Part shown: piece by piece, positions 22,490 through 35,724 of the stretch
How the letters are laid out: each line of letters starts with the position of its first letter
How positions within the stretch are numbered: position 1 is the first letter of the stretch
NCBI GenBank assembly: GCA_038049695.1
Contig: CP142452.1
Location: forward strand, 67,151,501-67,215,500
Length of the DNA: 64,000 nt
Origin: Cinnamomum chago
Taxonomy: Eukaryota; Streptophyta; Magnoliopsida; Laurales; Lauraceae
Direction: 5' to 3'
Made by a program: the position numbers and the translations under genes
Notes under the pieces: model-generated
Told to the model about the DNA's origin: nothing
Seen by the model: the letters and a program-made list of their open reading frames with translations, nothing else
The model's database searches: none

Positions 22490-22985
22490 TATATATGGTA
22501 GTTGAAGATGTTCTTGTGGGAGTAACTCTCGCAATACTGTGAGAGTAAGGGTTACGAGGTACGCCACCCCTTACTCTCACAGCACTACACAGAGCTCAGG
22601 CATTTTTTAAGAAAAAGATGCCCCTCCTACTTGGGCCCACTGAGATTTATGATGATCATGGAAACTCATTGGATGAAAAAACCTATATTAGGCCTACATA
22701 TATGCAAAATCTTGAGTCATAATTAAGATCATCCTAACCTTTTGATCCATGGCCCTAAAATTTAATGGTTTAGAGGCATCATTTTATTATGATTTCAATC
22801 CAATGGTAAGGAAAAGTGCGATAAGTGCCAAACTTGGACTTGTGACTATTCATGGGAGGGTAGCATGTGAAAAGATTAAATTGACTCAACATGGGCCTCA
22901 TGACTAAAACAAGAGGGGTGAAAAAGGGTCATTTTTGAGAATTTGCCATATATACGCACATAAAGAGAGGGTATATGAGCTAACT
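22490..22985. repeat. Degenerate relative of the fold-back element arm
   Basis: AAATTTAATGGTTTAGAGGC, TATGCAAAATCTTGA, AAGATCATCCTA and CATGACT-AACAAGAGG blocks occur in the same order as in 1820-2040 of the fold-back arm. At its left, CTGTGAGAGTAAGGG (22537-22551) pairs perfectly with 22568-22582 across a 16-nt loop. Confidence 0.7.
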
Positions 22986-23046
22986 TTTTGGGGAGATAAC
23001 ATTTTTCAACGGTTGCAAATGTGGACAATTAAGATGAAGGGGATAG

Positions 23047-23118
23047 GATGATTTCATACTCCAAAACCACACCGTTCGTAGCGATGTGCTTCTAAGGTCT
23101 CATGTCCGAGAGAGTTAT
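23047..23118. repeat. Left stub of duplicated-segment copy split by a solo LTR
   Basis: CCAAAACCACACCGTT...GCGATGTGC...CTAAGGTCTCATGTCCGAGAG matches about 7047-7102. The segment continues after the inserted LTR at 40484 (GTTAGTTCCTTGGTGCTCTT). Confidence 0.75.
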
Positions 23119-25339
23119 TGTCACGCCCCGAGCCTGAGATTTCACCCATCCCGAGGTGCGACGTACGCCCGCGTGGGGATTCGAGTAAAACTCGTTGAAA
23201 ATATGTGTCCCCACGAACGGGATTCCCACAGGATTTAACGTGTGAGGTAATAAATCCTTCACATTAGGGGTACCTTTCAAATTCATGTGAACTTGTATAA
23301 TTAACCAAAGAGGCATCCCTTTATATTTACCAACCATGTCATATTTGAATCATAATCAAGAGCATAAACAGTCCATAGAGTGAATGCTTAAGTTCAAGTT
23401 AGGATTAAAGAAAAGAAAATGAAAAAAAGAGTAGTGGAAGCTAAGTATTAATTAAGGCTTACAATACCAAAGACAGTTCAAATCTAAAACAACTAATCAT
23501 CATGACCATCCAGGCCATAAGTCTAGGGTTAAATGACGTCCACGAATGCTCAACGCAAGTGATGTCTGCTGGACATTGTCATAAGTCCACTCAGCTAATT
23601 ACTGGGGAGTTTCTTATTCCTCCTTAGCGATCGAGGCAATGACATCGAGGTCCTCGCCTGTAACGCCAAGTGTAGCACCATTAGACTAGGCTAAGCAAGA
23701 TAAACAGATATAAATCATATAACATGTGACAAATGAATTGTTAGATAGATATAAATCACATGAGGTCTAAGCATAAACACTAGGCAAATCTGAGCATGAG
23801 ACATACGAATCATAGATGACAGATATACACAATAGCACAACTAAATGACACATCCACATTAGCTATATTCTTTCAAATTAGCAATGTAAACATGAATGTA
23901 AAGTGAGAGCAAAAATAGAACCGAACATAACAGGGCGTGCCACTAGGAGACAGTGGGCCCAAAACTCCTCATCGTGGACCTAGGGTGCGGGTCAATCCTC
24001 AGAATATAATCCCATCTGCAGAGGGGCAGAAATATATACTAAACCCACACTTAGCCAGGTCTGACTTAGATAGGGTTGAAGCCAAGTGGTGTCAACTCGC
24101 GGAATAATAGTATAACTAACAGAACATATACAGAACATATCATATCATGGTACATAATTCAGAACTTATCAAGATGTAACTGATCAAAAGCGAAAATAGA
24201 TATAATATAAATAGGTACATAAGCAAGACATACGTAACTAGACAGAAGTATGATCAAGTCATATGAGAGTACTGGAACGAAATGCAATGCATGTACATAA
24301 ATCATAGACGGAATCAAGATATGAAGCAAGCCAATCCTACGGTCTTGGGAACGCTCGTGGTCTTCACCGTCCAACTCGGTGTAGTACTAAGGATTCCGGT
24401 GTTAGTGGCCTACAAAAGAACCCTTGGCGTTACTTAATTTGTGCATCGAATCCCTTAGTATAACACATTTGGTTCAGATCTCAATTTCGAAGAACCCGAG
24501 GCCCCTTGTGATGCACGGTTGGTCAAACGCACCCACATAATATACAAGTCCACTGATCATGATAAAGGGTTCAAGGTATCCATCCTTAAGGTCCAACTAT
24601 CAGGCCAAAGCAATCTAACATACTACGGTTCAATGCTTGGCTCGCAGTACCATCCGGTTGCCAAGATTTATAAGAAATCCAATATCCACTTTATTCTCGA
24701 ATTTCAAATCAAATATATGTAAGGACCATTGGATTCGACGCTTAAAGAGCTTTCCAACAGTATGTGAACCTCCAAAAACGGACGTACGGTTAAAAAGATA
24801 TGGTCGTTGGAAGTTGACATAAAATTGTCATACATCAGGTACGCTCGAGCGGACACCAACCAGAGGTCATGCGCGCTAGAGTGGGGAATCACGCGCTCGA
24901 GCAGGCACCATCTAGATCAGTGCATGCGCGCTAGAGCGGGGAATCCTGTGCTCGAGTGGGCAGTCTAGAATTATGCACTCTTAGGCGATTTTGAGCTTAG
25001 AAATGCTCTGTTTCACCTGATGTCTCATCCCTATTCTTCTCATCTATAACCATGGAATAAAAGCTTACACCAAGAGCCTCCAAATGCTAATAGACATCAC
25101 CATTTTTACCACCAATAAATCAAGCCATACAAACCCTAATTTACATAAATTTGAACCAAAAATCAAATTGAGCTAAGAAATGGGCAGTCTAACAAGAAGG
25201 AACATATTCATGGAATCAAATGAGGATGCATGCATAGATTTATAAATGTTACACTTGCCTTGGGTCTAAAATTTGAATCCTACACCAAATCAACCTCTCC
25301 TAGCTAGTCCAAGCTCTCCAAACACTACTAGAAAAAAGG

Positions 25340-25680
25340 GCTTTTATATCGGTTGCAAAAAGTGCCCTATATCGGTTTTTCATATAACCGATATAATATC
25401 TTCAGTCAAGGTATTTTATATCGGTTAATATTTTATTATATCGGTAATTTTTTTTATATCGGTTACACAGGAACTGACATAATAATGTCTATATATAATA
25501 TCGGTTAGGAAAAGATGTGATATTAATATCAATATTTTAGATCGGTTATTATAAAACCGATATTATAGAAAAATATTATATATATATATATACATATTTT
25601 ATATCGGTTGTATACACATATTTTATATCGGTTATTATGGAACGGATATTATATGTACATATTTTATATCGGTTATTTCC
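25340..25680. repeat. Left subterminal repeat array of the CACTA element
   Basis: About a dozen TATATCGGTT words or their complement, mostly direct, in 340 bp. Mirrors the array at the right end. Confidence 0.85.
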
Positions 25681-25689
25681 CTCCTTTTT

Positions 25690-27410
25690 ATTTTTCCTTC
25701 TTCCCTCCCTTTTCAGGACGTCCTGCGGCTAACCGCAAGTCCACATGCGGCTAACCGCAAGTGTTATATAATATTTTATATCCGTTATTCTGAAACCGAG
25801 ATTATATATCCAATCATATTACATCGGTTATTCGAATCCCTTGATCGCCCGCGCGTGCTCGATCGATCAATACTTCTTTCCCTCCTTTTTATTTTTCCTT
25901 CCCTCCCTTCTCTTTCTTTCTCCATCATTCCTTCTTTCCTCTCACTCTTGCTCTCTTCTCTCCTCACTCTCGCCTCTCTTCCCAGCGCCTCTCTCCCTCC
26001 AATAACCCCTTTCCTCTCACTCTCGCTCTCTTCTCTCCTCACTCTCACTCTCTCTGCTCTTCTCTCACTGTCGCTTTCTCTACTCTCTCTGCTCTCCCTG
26101 TCTCTCTCGCTCACTCTCGTTCTCTTTCTCTCTGCTATCTGTTGGCCGTATGTTAATGTGGATGAGAAGAGAGGGAGGAGTCTCTTTTACTATTTTGCTG
26201 AAGCAGAGGAGCATCCTTAGAAGAAGCCCCTTACTATCTGTATGAATGGAGGTTGGTTCTTCTTCTTTTGCTACTATTTTATAAGTGGGTCTTTTTATCT
26301 CCTTTTTTTCCTGTTTAATTTTTGGGTTGTAAAGATGAGACATTGGAGTTCTTTTTTTTTTGCAATTTTGGAAGATGGACCTTTTTTTTTTGTTTTTTTC
26401 ATTTCTCTCCTAACCATCTTATCTTTTTGTTAGTTTTATCTCAATTTCAAAATGGTTGTTTCTTTGTTTCCTTTTTATTTATTTTTATTTTTGGATTCTT
26501 GCTGATGGTACTTATGGTTATGGTTATGGTTATGTTTTTTTTTTCCCTAACTTAATTTGTTTGGGCTTGTTAGCTCTACTCAGTATTTTCATTCCAGGAA
26601 GAAGCTTTATGTGCCTCTTTGACTGTGTAGTTTCTGTTGACTGTCAATGTTTCTCAATCTGTTTTAACCTGTTACGTTTGGGCGTTTGGGTATTTGGGTT
26701 TTATGGTATGGGATTTTGGTTTGCACTGTAGGTGTTTTGTAAGGGGGCTAGCCGCCAGACCCACGGTCAGCTTTCCAGGAAACCTATTCTCTCAGGATGA
26801 TTTTCAGCACCTGCGGCTAACCGCCAGTGCACCTGCAGCTAGCCACAGTGCTAACCGTTGGAGTTCGGATTGATTTCCAAAGACAAGTTTTTTATTCCAG
26901 AGACAAGTTTTTTTGAGCTAGTTGTTATTCGTGACAAACCCAACTTATTGAATAGTTCATTGGGGCCGTGCAGTTGTCATCAAATTTTGTGTGCAGCTGC
27001 ATTACTCTTCTCAGGCATTTGTTTGTCATTAGATCTTTTTATTTCATCTTATTAATGTCAGTCATTTTTTTTCTGTGGATTATCTACATTACTCTTCTCT
27101 GTGGGTTAATTTTTTTAAATATTTGTATCTGGTTTAATTGTGAATTTTTGAACTTGGTTGCTTTTGTATTGTTGTTTGGTGAATCTCTGTCCATGGATTT
27201 ATTTCTACAAATCTTCAGCCAATCTGAAAGCTTTGCCCGAACGAGAATAACCAAGGTTGGAAACAAGGATATTCAGTTCGTTTGGTGCACACCAACCCAG
27301 GTCTCTCTCACATTAATTGGTTGTACATTAATTGGTTGTAATATTAGCATTATATGGCAATGACTTTCTGATTATTGCTTGTCTGTAGCATTTTATTGGG
27401 CTATTCAGAA
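25690..27410 (+). other. 5' region of TNP2, with GC palindromes and an LTR-derived patch
   Basis: GCGGCTAACCGC occurs at 25725 and 25747. Next come a CT-rich leader (about 25870-26130) and T-rich DNA. 26735-26890 is similar to the nested LTR at 37790-37935 (GGGGCTAGCCGCNAGACC ... CTAACCGT). No separate gene; plus-strand short frames are chance. Confidence 0.5.
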
Positions 27411-30400
27411 ATGGACAAGTCTTGGATGTCATTGAATCGGTTTTCTATTGCATACGGGGAAGGGGTTGAAAGTTTTTTGATGTTTGCCAAAAAGAAGTTT
27501 GGTGATGGGAATCCCATGCCATGTCCATGCAAAACATGTGGGAATCTCAATAAATTTGTAGCTAAGGATGTTGAGTACCATCTGTTTTTCCATCGTATCG
27601 ATCGAAGTTATACTAGGTGGATATGGCATGGAGAAGCATCTTCTGGTGAAGCTCCCTCAAGTGTGCCTTTAAATAGGTCCACCCAACACCATTTTGGGAG
27701 TGATGTCCCAGATGATACTACACCCCCAGATGATGCTGCAAGCTCATTAAAATTGGCTCAGACCGCTTGTGACCAGTATTCATCAAATCCTGAAAAGTTT
27801 CAAAGAATTCTTGCAGAGGCTGAGGAACCTTTATACAAAGGTTGTCTAAAGTTTACCAAATTATCTGCAGTAGTTACATTGTTTAATGAGAAAGCAAGGA
27901 GTGGGTGGTCTGACATAAGCTTTTCACGGTTGTTGAAAATCATTGGAGACATGCTACCCGACGATAATAATTTACTGCCCGGAAGTATGAAAGAGGTTAA
28001 AAAGACATTGTCTGTGTATGGGATGAGCTATGAGAAGATAGACGCATGTCCGAATGATTGCGTGCTTTATAGAAAGGGATCTGATAATGAGAATAAAACT
28101 AGTTGCCCTACTTGTGGTGAGTCAAGATACAAAGTGAATAAGAACCTGACTGAGCAACGTAAGGGGGTGCCGGCAAAAGTTCTATGGTATTTTCCACCTA
28201 TCCCTAGGTTTAAGAAATTATTTCAGTCGGTACAGACATCGAAACAGATGACTTGGCACGCTGATGAGAGATTGGTTGACGATAAGTTACGCCTCCCAGC
28301 TGACTCCCCCGCATGGAAGTTGGTAGATGATAAATGGCCGGAGTTTGCACAAGAGCCAAGAAATTTACGCTTAGCACTTTCAGCGGATGGGGTCAATCAG
28401 CATGGTTCGATGAGCAGCAAGTATAGTTGTTGGCCAGTAATGTTAGTCACTTACAATCTCCCGCCTTGGTTGTACATGAAAAGAAAGTTTGTGATTTTAA
28501 CGATGTTGATATCGGGTCCACGACAACTTGGAAACGACATCGATGTTTACCTAGAACCATTAATCGATGACTTGAAAACACTATGGGATACAGGGGTTAA
28601 AGCTCATGATGCTTACCGACAAGAGGCTTTTACGTTGAAAGCAATGTTGTTGTGGACCATTAATGATTTCCCTGCATATGGTAATTTGTCTGGTTGTGTT
28701 GTAAAAGGCTATCATGGTTGCCCCATATGTGGCGAACAGACACAATCATGCAGATTAAAACATTCGAGGAAGAATGTATACATGGCCCATCGAATGTTCC
28801 TTCCAGAAGATCATCCCTTTCGGAAACAGAAAAAATCATTTAATGGTGAGCAAGAGTTTCGAAAAGCACCAATGACTTTGACTGGTGAAGAAGTGGCAGA
28901 AAAGGTTAATGGAATCAAAACCTTGTGGGGGAAACCAGTACCAAAAGAGAAGCCCAAGAAAAAGAAAAAAAAATCAAAAAGATCGACTTCATTGAAGAGG
29001 AAGCGAGTGGAAGATGGTAGTGATGATGGTGCTAGAATTTGTTGGAAGAAGAAGTCAATTTTCTTTAACCTCGACTACTGGAAATACTTGCTTCTTCGAC
29101 ACAACTTGGATGTGATGCACATAGAGAAAAATGTTTGTGAGAGTCTTATTGGAACCTTGCTGAATATTCCAGGTAAAACAAAGGATGGACTGAATAGTCG
29201 CCTTGATTTGCAGGATATGGGTTTAAGGGATGAACTGGCACCTGATGTAAGTCAGAATAGAGCGTACTTACCACCAGCTTGTTTCTCATTATCCAAAGAA
29301 GAGAAATTCAGTGTGTGTGAAACATTGCATAAGTTAAAAGTTCCAGATGGATACTCATCAAATTTCAGAGCATTGGTTTCTATGCAAGACTTAAAGTTGG
29401 GGGGTATGAAATCTCATGATTGCCATGTGTTGATGCAGCAATTACTTCCTATTGCTATACGATCCGTGCTACCAAAACATGTGAGAGTTGTACTTATCAG
29501 ATTTTGCTCATTTTTAAATGAGTTATGTGCGAAGGTAGTAGATGTACCTCAATTGCTTGAAGTTCAGAAGAATCTGGTGGTCACCTTGTGTTTGCTAGAA
29601 AAATATTTCCCATCATCATTCTTTGATATTATGGTTCATTTAACCGTCCATCTCGTTCGAGAAGTCCAGATTGGGGGCCCTGTTTGTTTGCGATGGATGT
29701 ATGGATTTGAGAGGTATGAATAACTTTAAATATTCTTCAAGTGCAATTTACTAATTTAAATTATTTAAAGTAATCAATGGTTTACTATGTTTTAGGTATA
29801 TGTCGGTTTTAAAAGGTCAAGTAAGAAATCGTTACCGTCCAGAAGGTTGCATGGCAGAGTGTTATATTGCAGAGGAAGCAGTTGAATTTTGTAGTGAGCA
29901 CTTCTCTGGATTGGATGCAGTTGGAATTCCACCATTTGAAGATAAAACTTACCCTGAAATTGTGACTGGCAAGAAACCTCCAGGAGGTGATTTTGTTGAA
30001 GTTGATGCTAAGTCCTTGGAGCAAGCACATTGTTATGTATTGCACAACACAAGTGTTGTTCAACCCTATATTGAGTAATTGTATTTTAACTTCTTGACTT
30101 ACAAATTAAAGCGTTACACTAGTTTTAGAGCTAACATGCGGTTCGTATGGAAAACTATGCAGGAGACACATGAACCACCTAACGAAAACATTTCCTCGGT
30201 AGTCCAAAATTCAGAAATGGTTACAAGATGAACATAACCGTTCTTTTAGTTCTTGGCTCAAAAACGAGGTAACAATTGTCAATCATAAGACTTGTGTTGT
30301 GTCTATTTACTAAATGTGACTAACTTTCTTAGGAACACAAGTTTTTGAAGATCGGCGTGTCACCGGTAACAACATCTCAGAAATCTTGAGATGGGTATCA

Positions 30401-30958
30401 CAAGGTCCTCGTATACATGTTATAAAATATCATAGTTATACCATTAATGGTTCTCATTTTACCACAAAGGATCGCGATGCTTCACATGTCACTCAGAATA
30501 GTGGTGTAAGTCTAGTGGCCACGGCGATGAACGTGTCTAGTGCAAAGGATAATAATCCTATTTTCTGTGAATCAGGGTACTATGGTGTTATTGTGGAAAT
30601 ATGGTTGATTGATTATAGTCATTTCAAAATACCATTGTTCAAGTGTGATTGGGTTGACAACAAGACTGGCTTTAAGGTAGATGAGCTGGGATTCACCATA
30701 GTTGATCTTGCTAGAATTGGTTATAAATCTGATTCTTTCATTTTAGCCTCTCAAGCAAAGAAAGTCTTCTATGTACCTGATCCAGTCAATCATAAATGGT
30801 CCATTGCTCTAGCAACTCCTGAAAGAACCTATAATGTTGATGACAATGAAGAAGTCCTCTTTGATGCTGGCATTGAAGATCAAACTCGTCATGAAGTAAT
30901 GCAATTGGATGAACCATTGGATGCTATAAATGAATCTGAGGCAATGTACACGCGTTAA
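27411..30958 (+). pseudogene. TNP2-type CACTA transposase, interrupted
   Basis: The start is chosen at MDKSWMSLNRFSIAYGEGV, where family members begin. Exon 1 (27411-29713) encodes the transposase-associated domain (residues 1-75, CPCKTC then VEYHLFFHRI), the TNP2 catalytic region (about 267-500, LALSADGVN, GCPICGEQT), a Lys-rich stretch near 515 (probable nuclear signal) and the start of DUF4218. Exon 2 is 29796-30074 (RYMSVLKGQVRNRYRPEGC, after GAGAG|GTATG). Exon 3 (from 30163) reads QKWLQDEHNRSFSSWLK but has TAG at 30200. Exon 4 encodes RWVSQGPRIHVIKYHSY and the DUF4216 domain (KVDELGFTIVDLARIGYKSD), ending at 30958; its frame does not join exon 3 cleanly. Nearly full length (about 1,100 residues). 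Confidence 0.88.
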
Positions 30959-31212
30959 GATGCTGAGGGGACTTGGACTGACATTGATATTTGAAAATGT
31001 ATTATAATTGTGTTTTTTTGTGTAAGTGTTTATTATTGCTAAATATTCCCTCATGTACTTTTTTGTAAGAAGCATATATAGGTTATTTGAACTGATGTCA
31101 CACTTAGTGGTAGTGTTAGTATGCTATGCATTGCATTGTTGTATGTATTACCTATTCCATGACATACACAATATATTTATTGATATGTATGTTTTTTTTT
31201 TCACAGCTAGTA

Positions 31213-34200
31213 ATGGATCCAGAAAGGCATTTTCGTGAATCACACGACAACATAAGTAATGTTGGTGAACACCGCATTCAAAAAAAAAGGAAAGCTAGGG
31301 GGACAACTTTAATGCTTGAGTTGACCAAGAATTGGGATGGAAATGTAATTACTGTAGAGTATGATCAAAAGGGTAGGCCTACACCACAAGAAGTACGCAG
31401 AAAAATAGCTGGTTATGAAGGGGCTTTGGCAAGAGTGATGGTCCCACTTAACGCAGTTAGTGATTGGCGTAAATTGAAAGATCTTAGGGAAGGACAACTG
31501 GAAAGAGATTTATGGGATACAATGAAGGTAAATAAATATGTGATTTCCTGTTACTTTTGGAAGACCTTAGAATAATATGTGCCTTACTAAGCTATTTATC
31601 ATTTTTTTCTATTTAATTCATTTGGTATAGACCAGATTTGTCTTGGATGAAAATACTAAGGCTCAAGTTATATCTGATATTGGCCTCAAGTGGAGGACAT
31701 TCAAGACAACTTTGACTACTAAGTACATACTTCCATTCAAAGATAATCCCGAACTACTTGTGGAGCCACCTACAAAGTATAAGTTTATCGATAAATTAGA
31801 TTGGACTAAATTTGTGCAATCAAGGTTGACCCCAGAGTTTCAGGTATATATCTACTTCTATAGATTACTTGTGGAGCCACACCATTGCACTCACTCACAC
31901 AACACTGAGCACACCACACACAGCCCACAACTGCACTGCAGCACACCCCTGTACACTGCAGCACACCCCGGCACAATAATATATTTTCTTCTTTGTAATT
32001 TTAAGGAGTTAAACATTCTACAATCTAAAAGGCAGTCCAATAATGTGTATACACACCGACTAAGCAGATCAGGCTATGCGGGTCTTGAAGAAGATATTGT
32101 AAGTACATTTAGTATAGAACTATTTTAAATAGTTTCTTACGGTTGAATTAAACTAACTTAGATGTTTAATTGTGTTTTCATATTTAATGTATAGAAAAAA
32201 AATCCAAAGAGACAGGCATTTTCGTTGATCATGAAGATAGGAGTGTCAAATGGAAATTGGCTCGTCAAAACAAAAACGGGGAATATTCAAATGATTCCAC
32301 AAGGGAAGTAGTAGGAAAAATTGTAAGTTTCCATTCTTTGAAAAATTGTAAATTGTTTTAGACTTTTTGTAAGAGTGCCCAAGGTAGATGAGAGGCATCA
32401 AATGTCTTCACTATAACTTGTAGGTTGAGTATTCTCCCTAAGTGCCTTGCATGACCATGCATCAAGGTATTTGAATATTAGCTATATACATATGGCTCCG
32501 GATTCATTGGTGTCATGATTATTGTAGGATGATCTGGAAAAGAAAGTAAATGAGGGGGCTGTAATGACTGAGGGGAGCAATGATGTTCTTACTATGGCTT
32601 TGGGTACCCCGGAGCATTGTGGACGAGTTAGAGGGGAAGGGAAGCATGTCACTCCAATGGCCTATTTCAAAATACCAAAACGCGGAACGAAGAAGTATAA
32701 TGAGGAGTTGTTGGCCCAGTTACATGAATCTCAAGGAAGGGTGAGAATTTTAGAACAAGTTGTGAAGGATATAGAGACACGTCAGAACTCTCCCCATTCA
32801 GAAAATATTGTATTAATAAATTAATAAATTAGTTTCATCGTATTATATGCTACCATTAATTAATAAATTAATAAATTACAACTAACATTAGTTTCATCGT
32901 ATTATATACATTAGTCGATGTAAGATTTAGTACTTATATATTATTTGAAGATGCAGAATTGTAGATTGGCATTGGGATCACAGGACAAGATTGTTGCGAA
33001 AGGAAAGGTTTATGGGAAGACTGGACCATTGGAAAAGATTCACAATATTTCTTTAGGGGAGCACAATGTACGAGTGTCGATAGATTGTGTATTGTGTCCT
33101 GATTCCCCTCTTCCTATACCCGTACGTGGTATTTTGACCACTATTTTAGATGCACACAACTCATTTGTGGCTTGGCCTGAAAAACGGGTGATATTAGATG
33201 ATAAGGTAAAGTGTATTTTCCAACTCTTATTAGTTATGCTTAAGTTAAACTACCGTAATTAACTTTTTCATTTTAATTTGGATTTCCATGTAGAGTGTGG
33301 TTGATGATTCTTCTGCAGCTAATGGTGATGCAACTAATGGTGAAGGGGCAAGTCAGCTCCAAAAGTTTGGCAAGATTATAGAAACGATGATGAAATCAAG
33401 TCAGATAAGTATTCCACTTGAGAAAGGGGTATTTGAAGAAGATATAGAATTCAATTATTTTTTAAAATCTGATTTGTTAGATCTTTGTAACATGAAGAAG
33501 CTAGAGGTTAACTCAATGACTGCATACCAAAGGTAAACTATTTGTCTTTTCCTAAGAAATATCAGTCTCTAATATATTTGATGTTATGACCATTTTATTT
33601 ACCTTATTTCTTTAGGTTTCTCTACGATCGATTTGAAAATTCTCGAGCAAGAGATGGATTTTCCCATCCTGCACATTTCAATGATTTTGGAGAGAAAGAA
33701 GAGATGAAACGCAACATGATAAAGCGGTTGAGATTTGCAAAGAAGGACCAACTGATTTTTGTTTCATACTCCACCATGTAAGGGCGTACTATATTTTCAC
33801 GTGTCTTCAATTTATCTTTTTAGTCATTTTATATCCACTTGTGTGTAATTAAATCTTATTTGTCATTTAATCCGTCCGCTTTTATGGAATTAGGGGTCAT
33901 TGGCTTCTATTAGTCATTGATATGACATCAATGGAAGTGTTCTGGTTGGACTCCTTGGTACGAAAGGTTGTTGACTTGAATGTAAAGTTCATAGTGAATG
34001 AGTGAGTAGTCCATTAATTCTTCTTGTTCATTTGTTTTCAAGGCTTCTCATTTAAAATAGTAAGTCTAAATGGATATCGTTGTGTGAAGTGCAATGAAAG
34101 TGGCAGCTATGGAAATGGGAAAAAGAATTTAAGGAAATCCAACTTGGGAATTGGTGAAGGTGAGCAATGAATAATTGTGTTTATGATATCACACATACAA

Positions 34201-34440
34201 CATAATCCTTTTTGTATGCTTTTTATGGTCTCTATGTAGTGTCCTAAGCAAACGGGGAAAAAGGAATGCAGGGTTTATGTAATGAAATTTATGAAGCATC
34301 TTATGGAAGATCCTCTCGTGTCGACAAAATCTAAGTTGAAAGAACTTGGGGAGGCAGCGACATATGGCGATGAGGAGCTTAATGATTTACGTTTGGAGTT
34401 AGTTGAATACATTTTAGATTTTATCAACAATGGAGACTAG
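31213..34440 (+). pseudogene. Second CACTA gene: En/Spm plant transposase domain + ULP1-like protease
   Basis: About eleven exons joined by normal splice sites: 31213-31527, 31631-31843, 32006-32098, 32195-32322, 32528-32809, 32951-33205, 33294-33532, 33616-33777, 33894-34001, 34090-34159, 34240-34440. The first half is the plant En/Spm (Ptta) domain, ending DVLTMALGTPEHCGRVRG. It continues as LALGSQDKIVAKG...VRVSIDCVLCPDSPLPIP, a linker domain common in these proteins. The C-terminus is a ULP1/C48 peptidase: GHWLLLVIDM (His), VFWLDSL (Asp) and KKECRVYVMKFMKH (Cys). The usual ECG is ECR here. Exon 4 needs one more or two fewer A in its opening A8 run, and exon 10 has TAA at 34130. Role in transposition inferred only. 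Confidence 0.75.
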
Positions 34441-35280
34441 GTACATTCTATGCTTTTGCCTCTAAATTGTCATGAATGCATGTTTTGTCTTGATTCATCG
34501 AATAGGGAAAGTGTCAACTTCCCACAAGCTTTTACCATCCAAAATTTTCTTAAAACTTACTACTATGTCATTTATGATAGGAAGCATATACATATTAGAT
34601 AGGCTTCTCTTGCAAAGTATTGATTGATGAAGTGATTTATGCCTTGTAGGTCCATTTTTCATTGGACAACTAATCGGGGAGCAGCGGTACACCAGGGCAT
34701 CATATGCTACATAGTACATATACATACTTTTGGTAAATTTGTGCATATATAGTTCAACTTTTTGTACAGCCCATGGAAGACAATGTAGATACTATATATA
34801 TATATAATATTTCCATAGAGATTTGCCTAGTCAAGCTTTATGTTAAAACAGAAAGAAGTTATGATTCCTTGTTGTAAGATAAGCCTCCATCCAATTATAA
34901 GATCTCTTTTATATGTGATTTAGTACTTGGGTTGGCTAAATTAAGTTTCAATTTGAATCTCATGGAATGGACATGGATTTTTTGTTCTATACTTCGATTG
35001 ATGTGACCTTCAGATTTGGAATGGTGGTACAAGTTGAAAATGCATGTACAAGTTGTATGAAGATCAGAAAGAATTGAGAGATTGAATGTAGAAAAGATGC
35101 AACCAACAGAACTCAGCGTTTGAATGTTTTGAATGTTGGTACAAAGTGGAATGTTAGCATGAATTTTTATTTTGTAATGGATATAGTAAAGTGCAGGGTG
35201 TTCAATAGATGGTCCATCCTTAACTGATTTACACAATATTCATCCTGCAGTTACTCTTTAAAAAAAAAAAAAAAAAAAAA
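34441..35280. other. CACTA internal noncoding DNA ending in a poly-A tract
   Basis: AT-rich. 34747-34845 is repeated at 38845-38960, on the far side of the retroelement piece. A run of about 23 A lies at 35258-35280. Confidence 0.5.
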
Positions 35281-35724
35281 AGGGGCTTTCTCGGCTAGCC
35301 GTGAAAATTCATGCGGCTAACCGCATTCTGGGCCTGCGCCCTTTTAAGTTGCATTTCGTTTCCCATTGTTCGCTTTCGGTTAGCTGCGGTTCTCTTCCTT
35401 CTTTGGTCTTCTTCATTGCTACGTATTTGATCCTCTTCTCCCTTCTTCCTCCAAGGTAGCTTCCCTTCTTTTTCTCTTATATTTAAGTTGTGTAGAATTA
35501 ATTTCTTTTCCATTTTGTTAACAGTATCTGTTTCGTTTTTGTGTTTCTCTTTTCTTTCTCTCTTTCCAACTTCCTCCATTTCTCTCTTCCATTGGTTTCT
35601 TTCTTCATATTACTTATTGTCGTGTAATTTTCTCTTCCTTGTTTCTTCTAAATCCTGCCGTTTTGCTCTATGCTGTGTTTTCTTCCTTCTAGTGTTTTCT
35701 TGTGCACTCCAGGTGTTTGTAAAA

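Larger units (their letters stand above)
19530..22508 (-). mobile_element. Helitron (non-autonomous) carrying gene fragments
   Basis: Read on the minus strand. The 5' end TC (22508-22507), preceded by A, is followed by a run like CATATATATATAATAAAAG and a CCACGTG-containing subterminal block. The 3' end (near 19530) is a GC-rich hairpin, GGCCC...GGGCC, then CTCGAGCG and CTAG followed by T. The TC...CTAG|T structure, terminal hairpin and lack of target duplication fit plant Helitrons. No Rep/helicase gene is present. It contains an aldehyde oxidase/xanthine dehydrogenase fragment, an oligopeptide transporter fragment, a MITE and two 150-bp direct repeats. Confidence 0.65.

Noticed and set aside
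25785-26220. Leu/Ser-rich plus frame and Arg/Glu-rich minus frame near the TNP2 leader
   Set aside because: Both arise from a CT-rich low-complexity tract; no domain is recognisable.
26322-27363. Phe-rich frames (26.3-27.4 kb) as membrane proteins
   Set aside because: T-rich DNA before TNP2; frames overlap each other, with no conserved start or domain.
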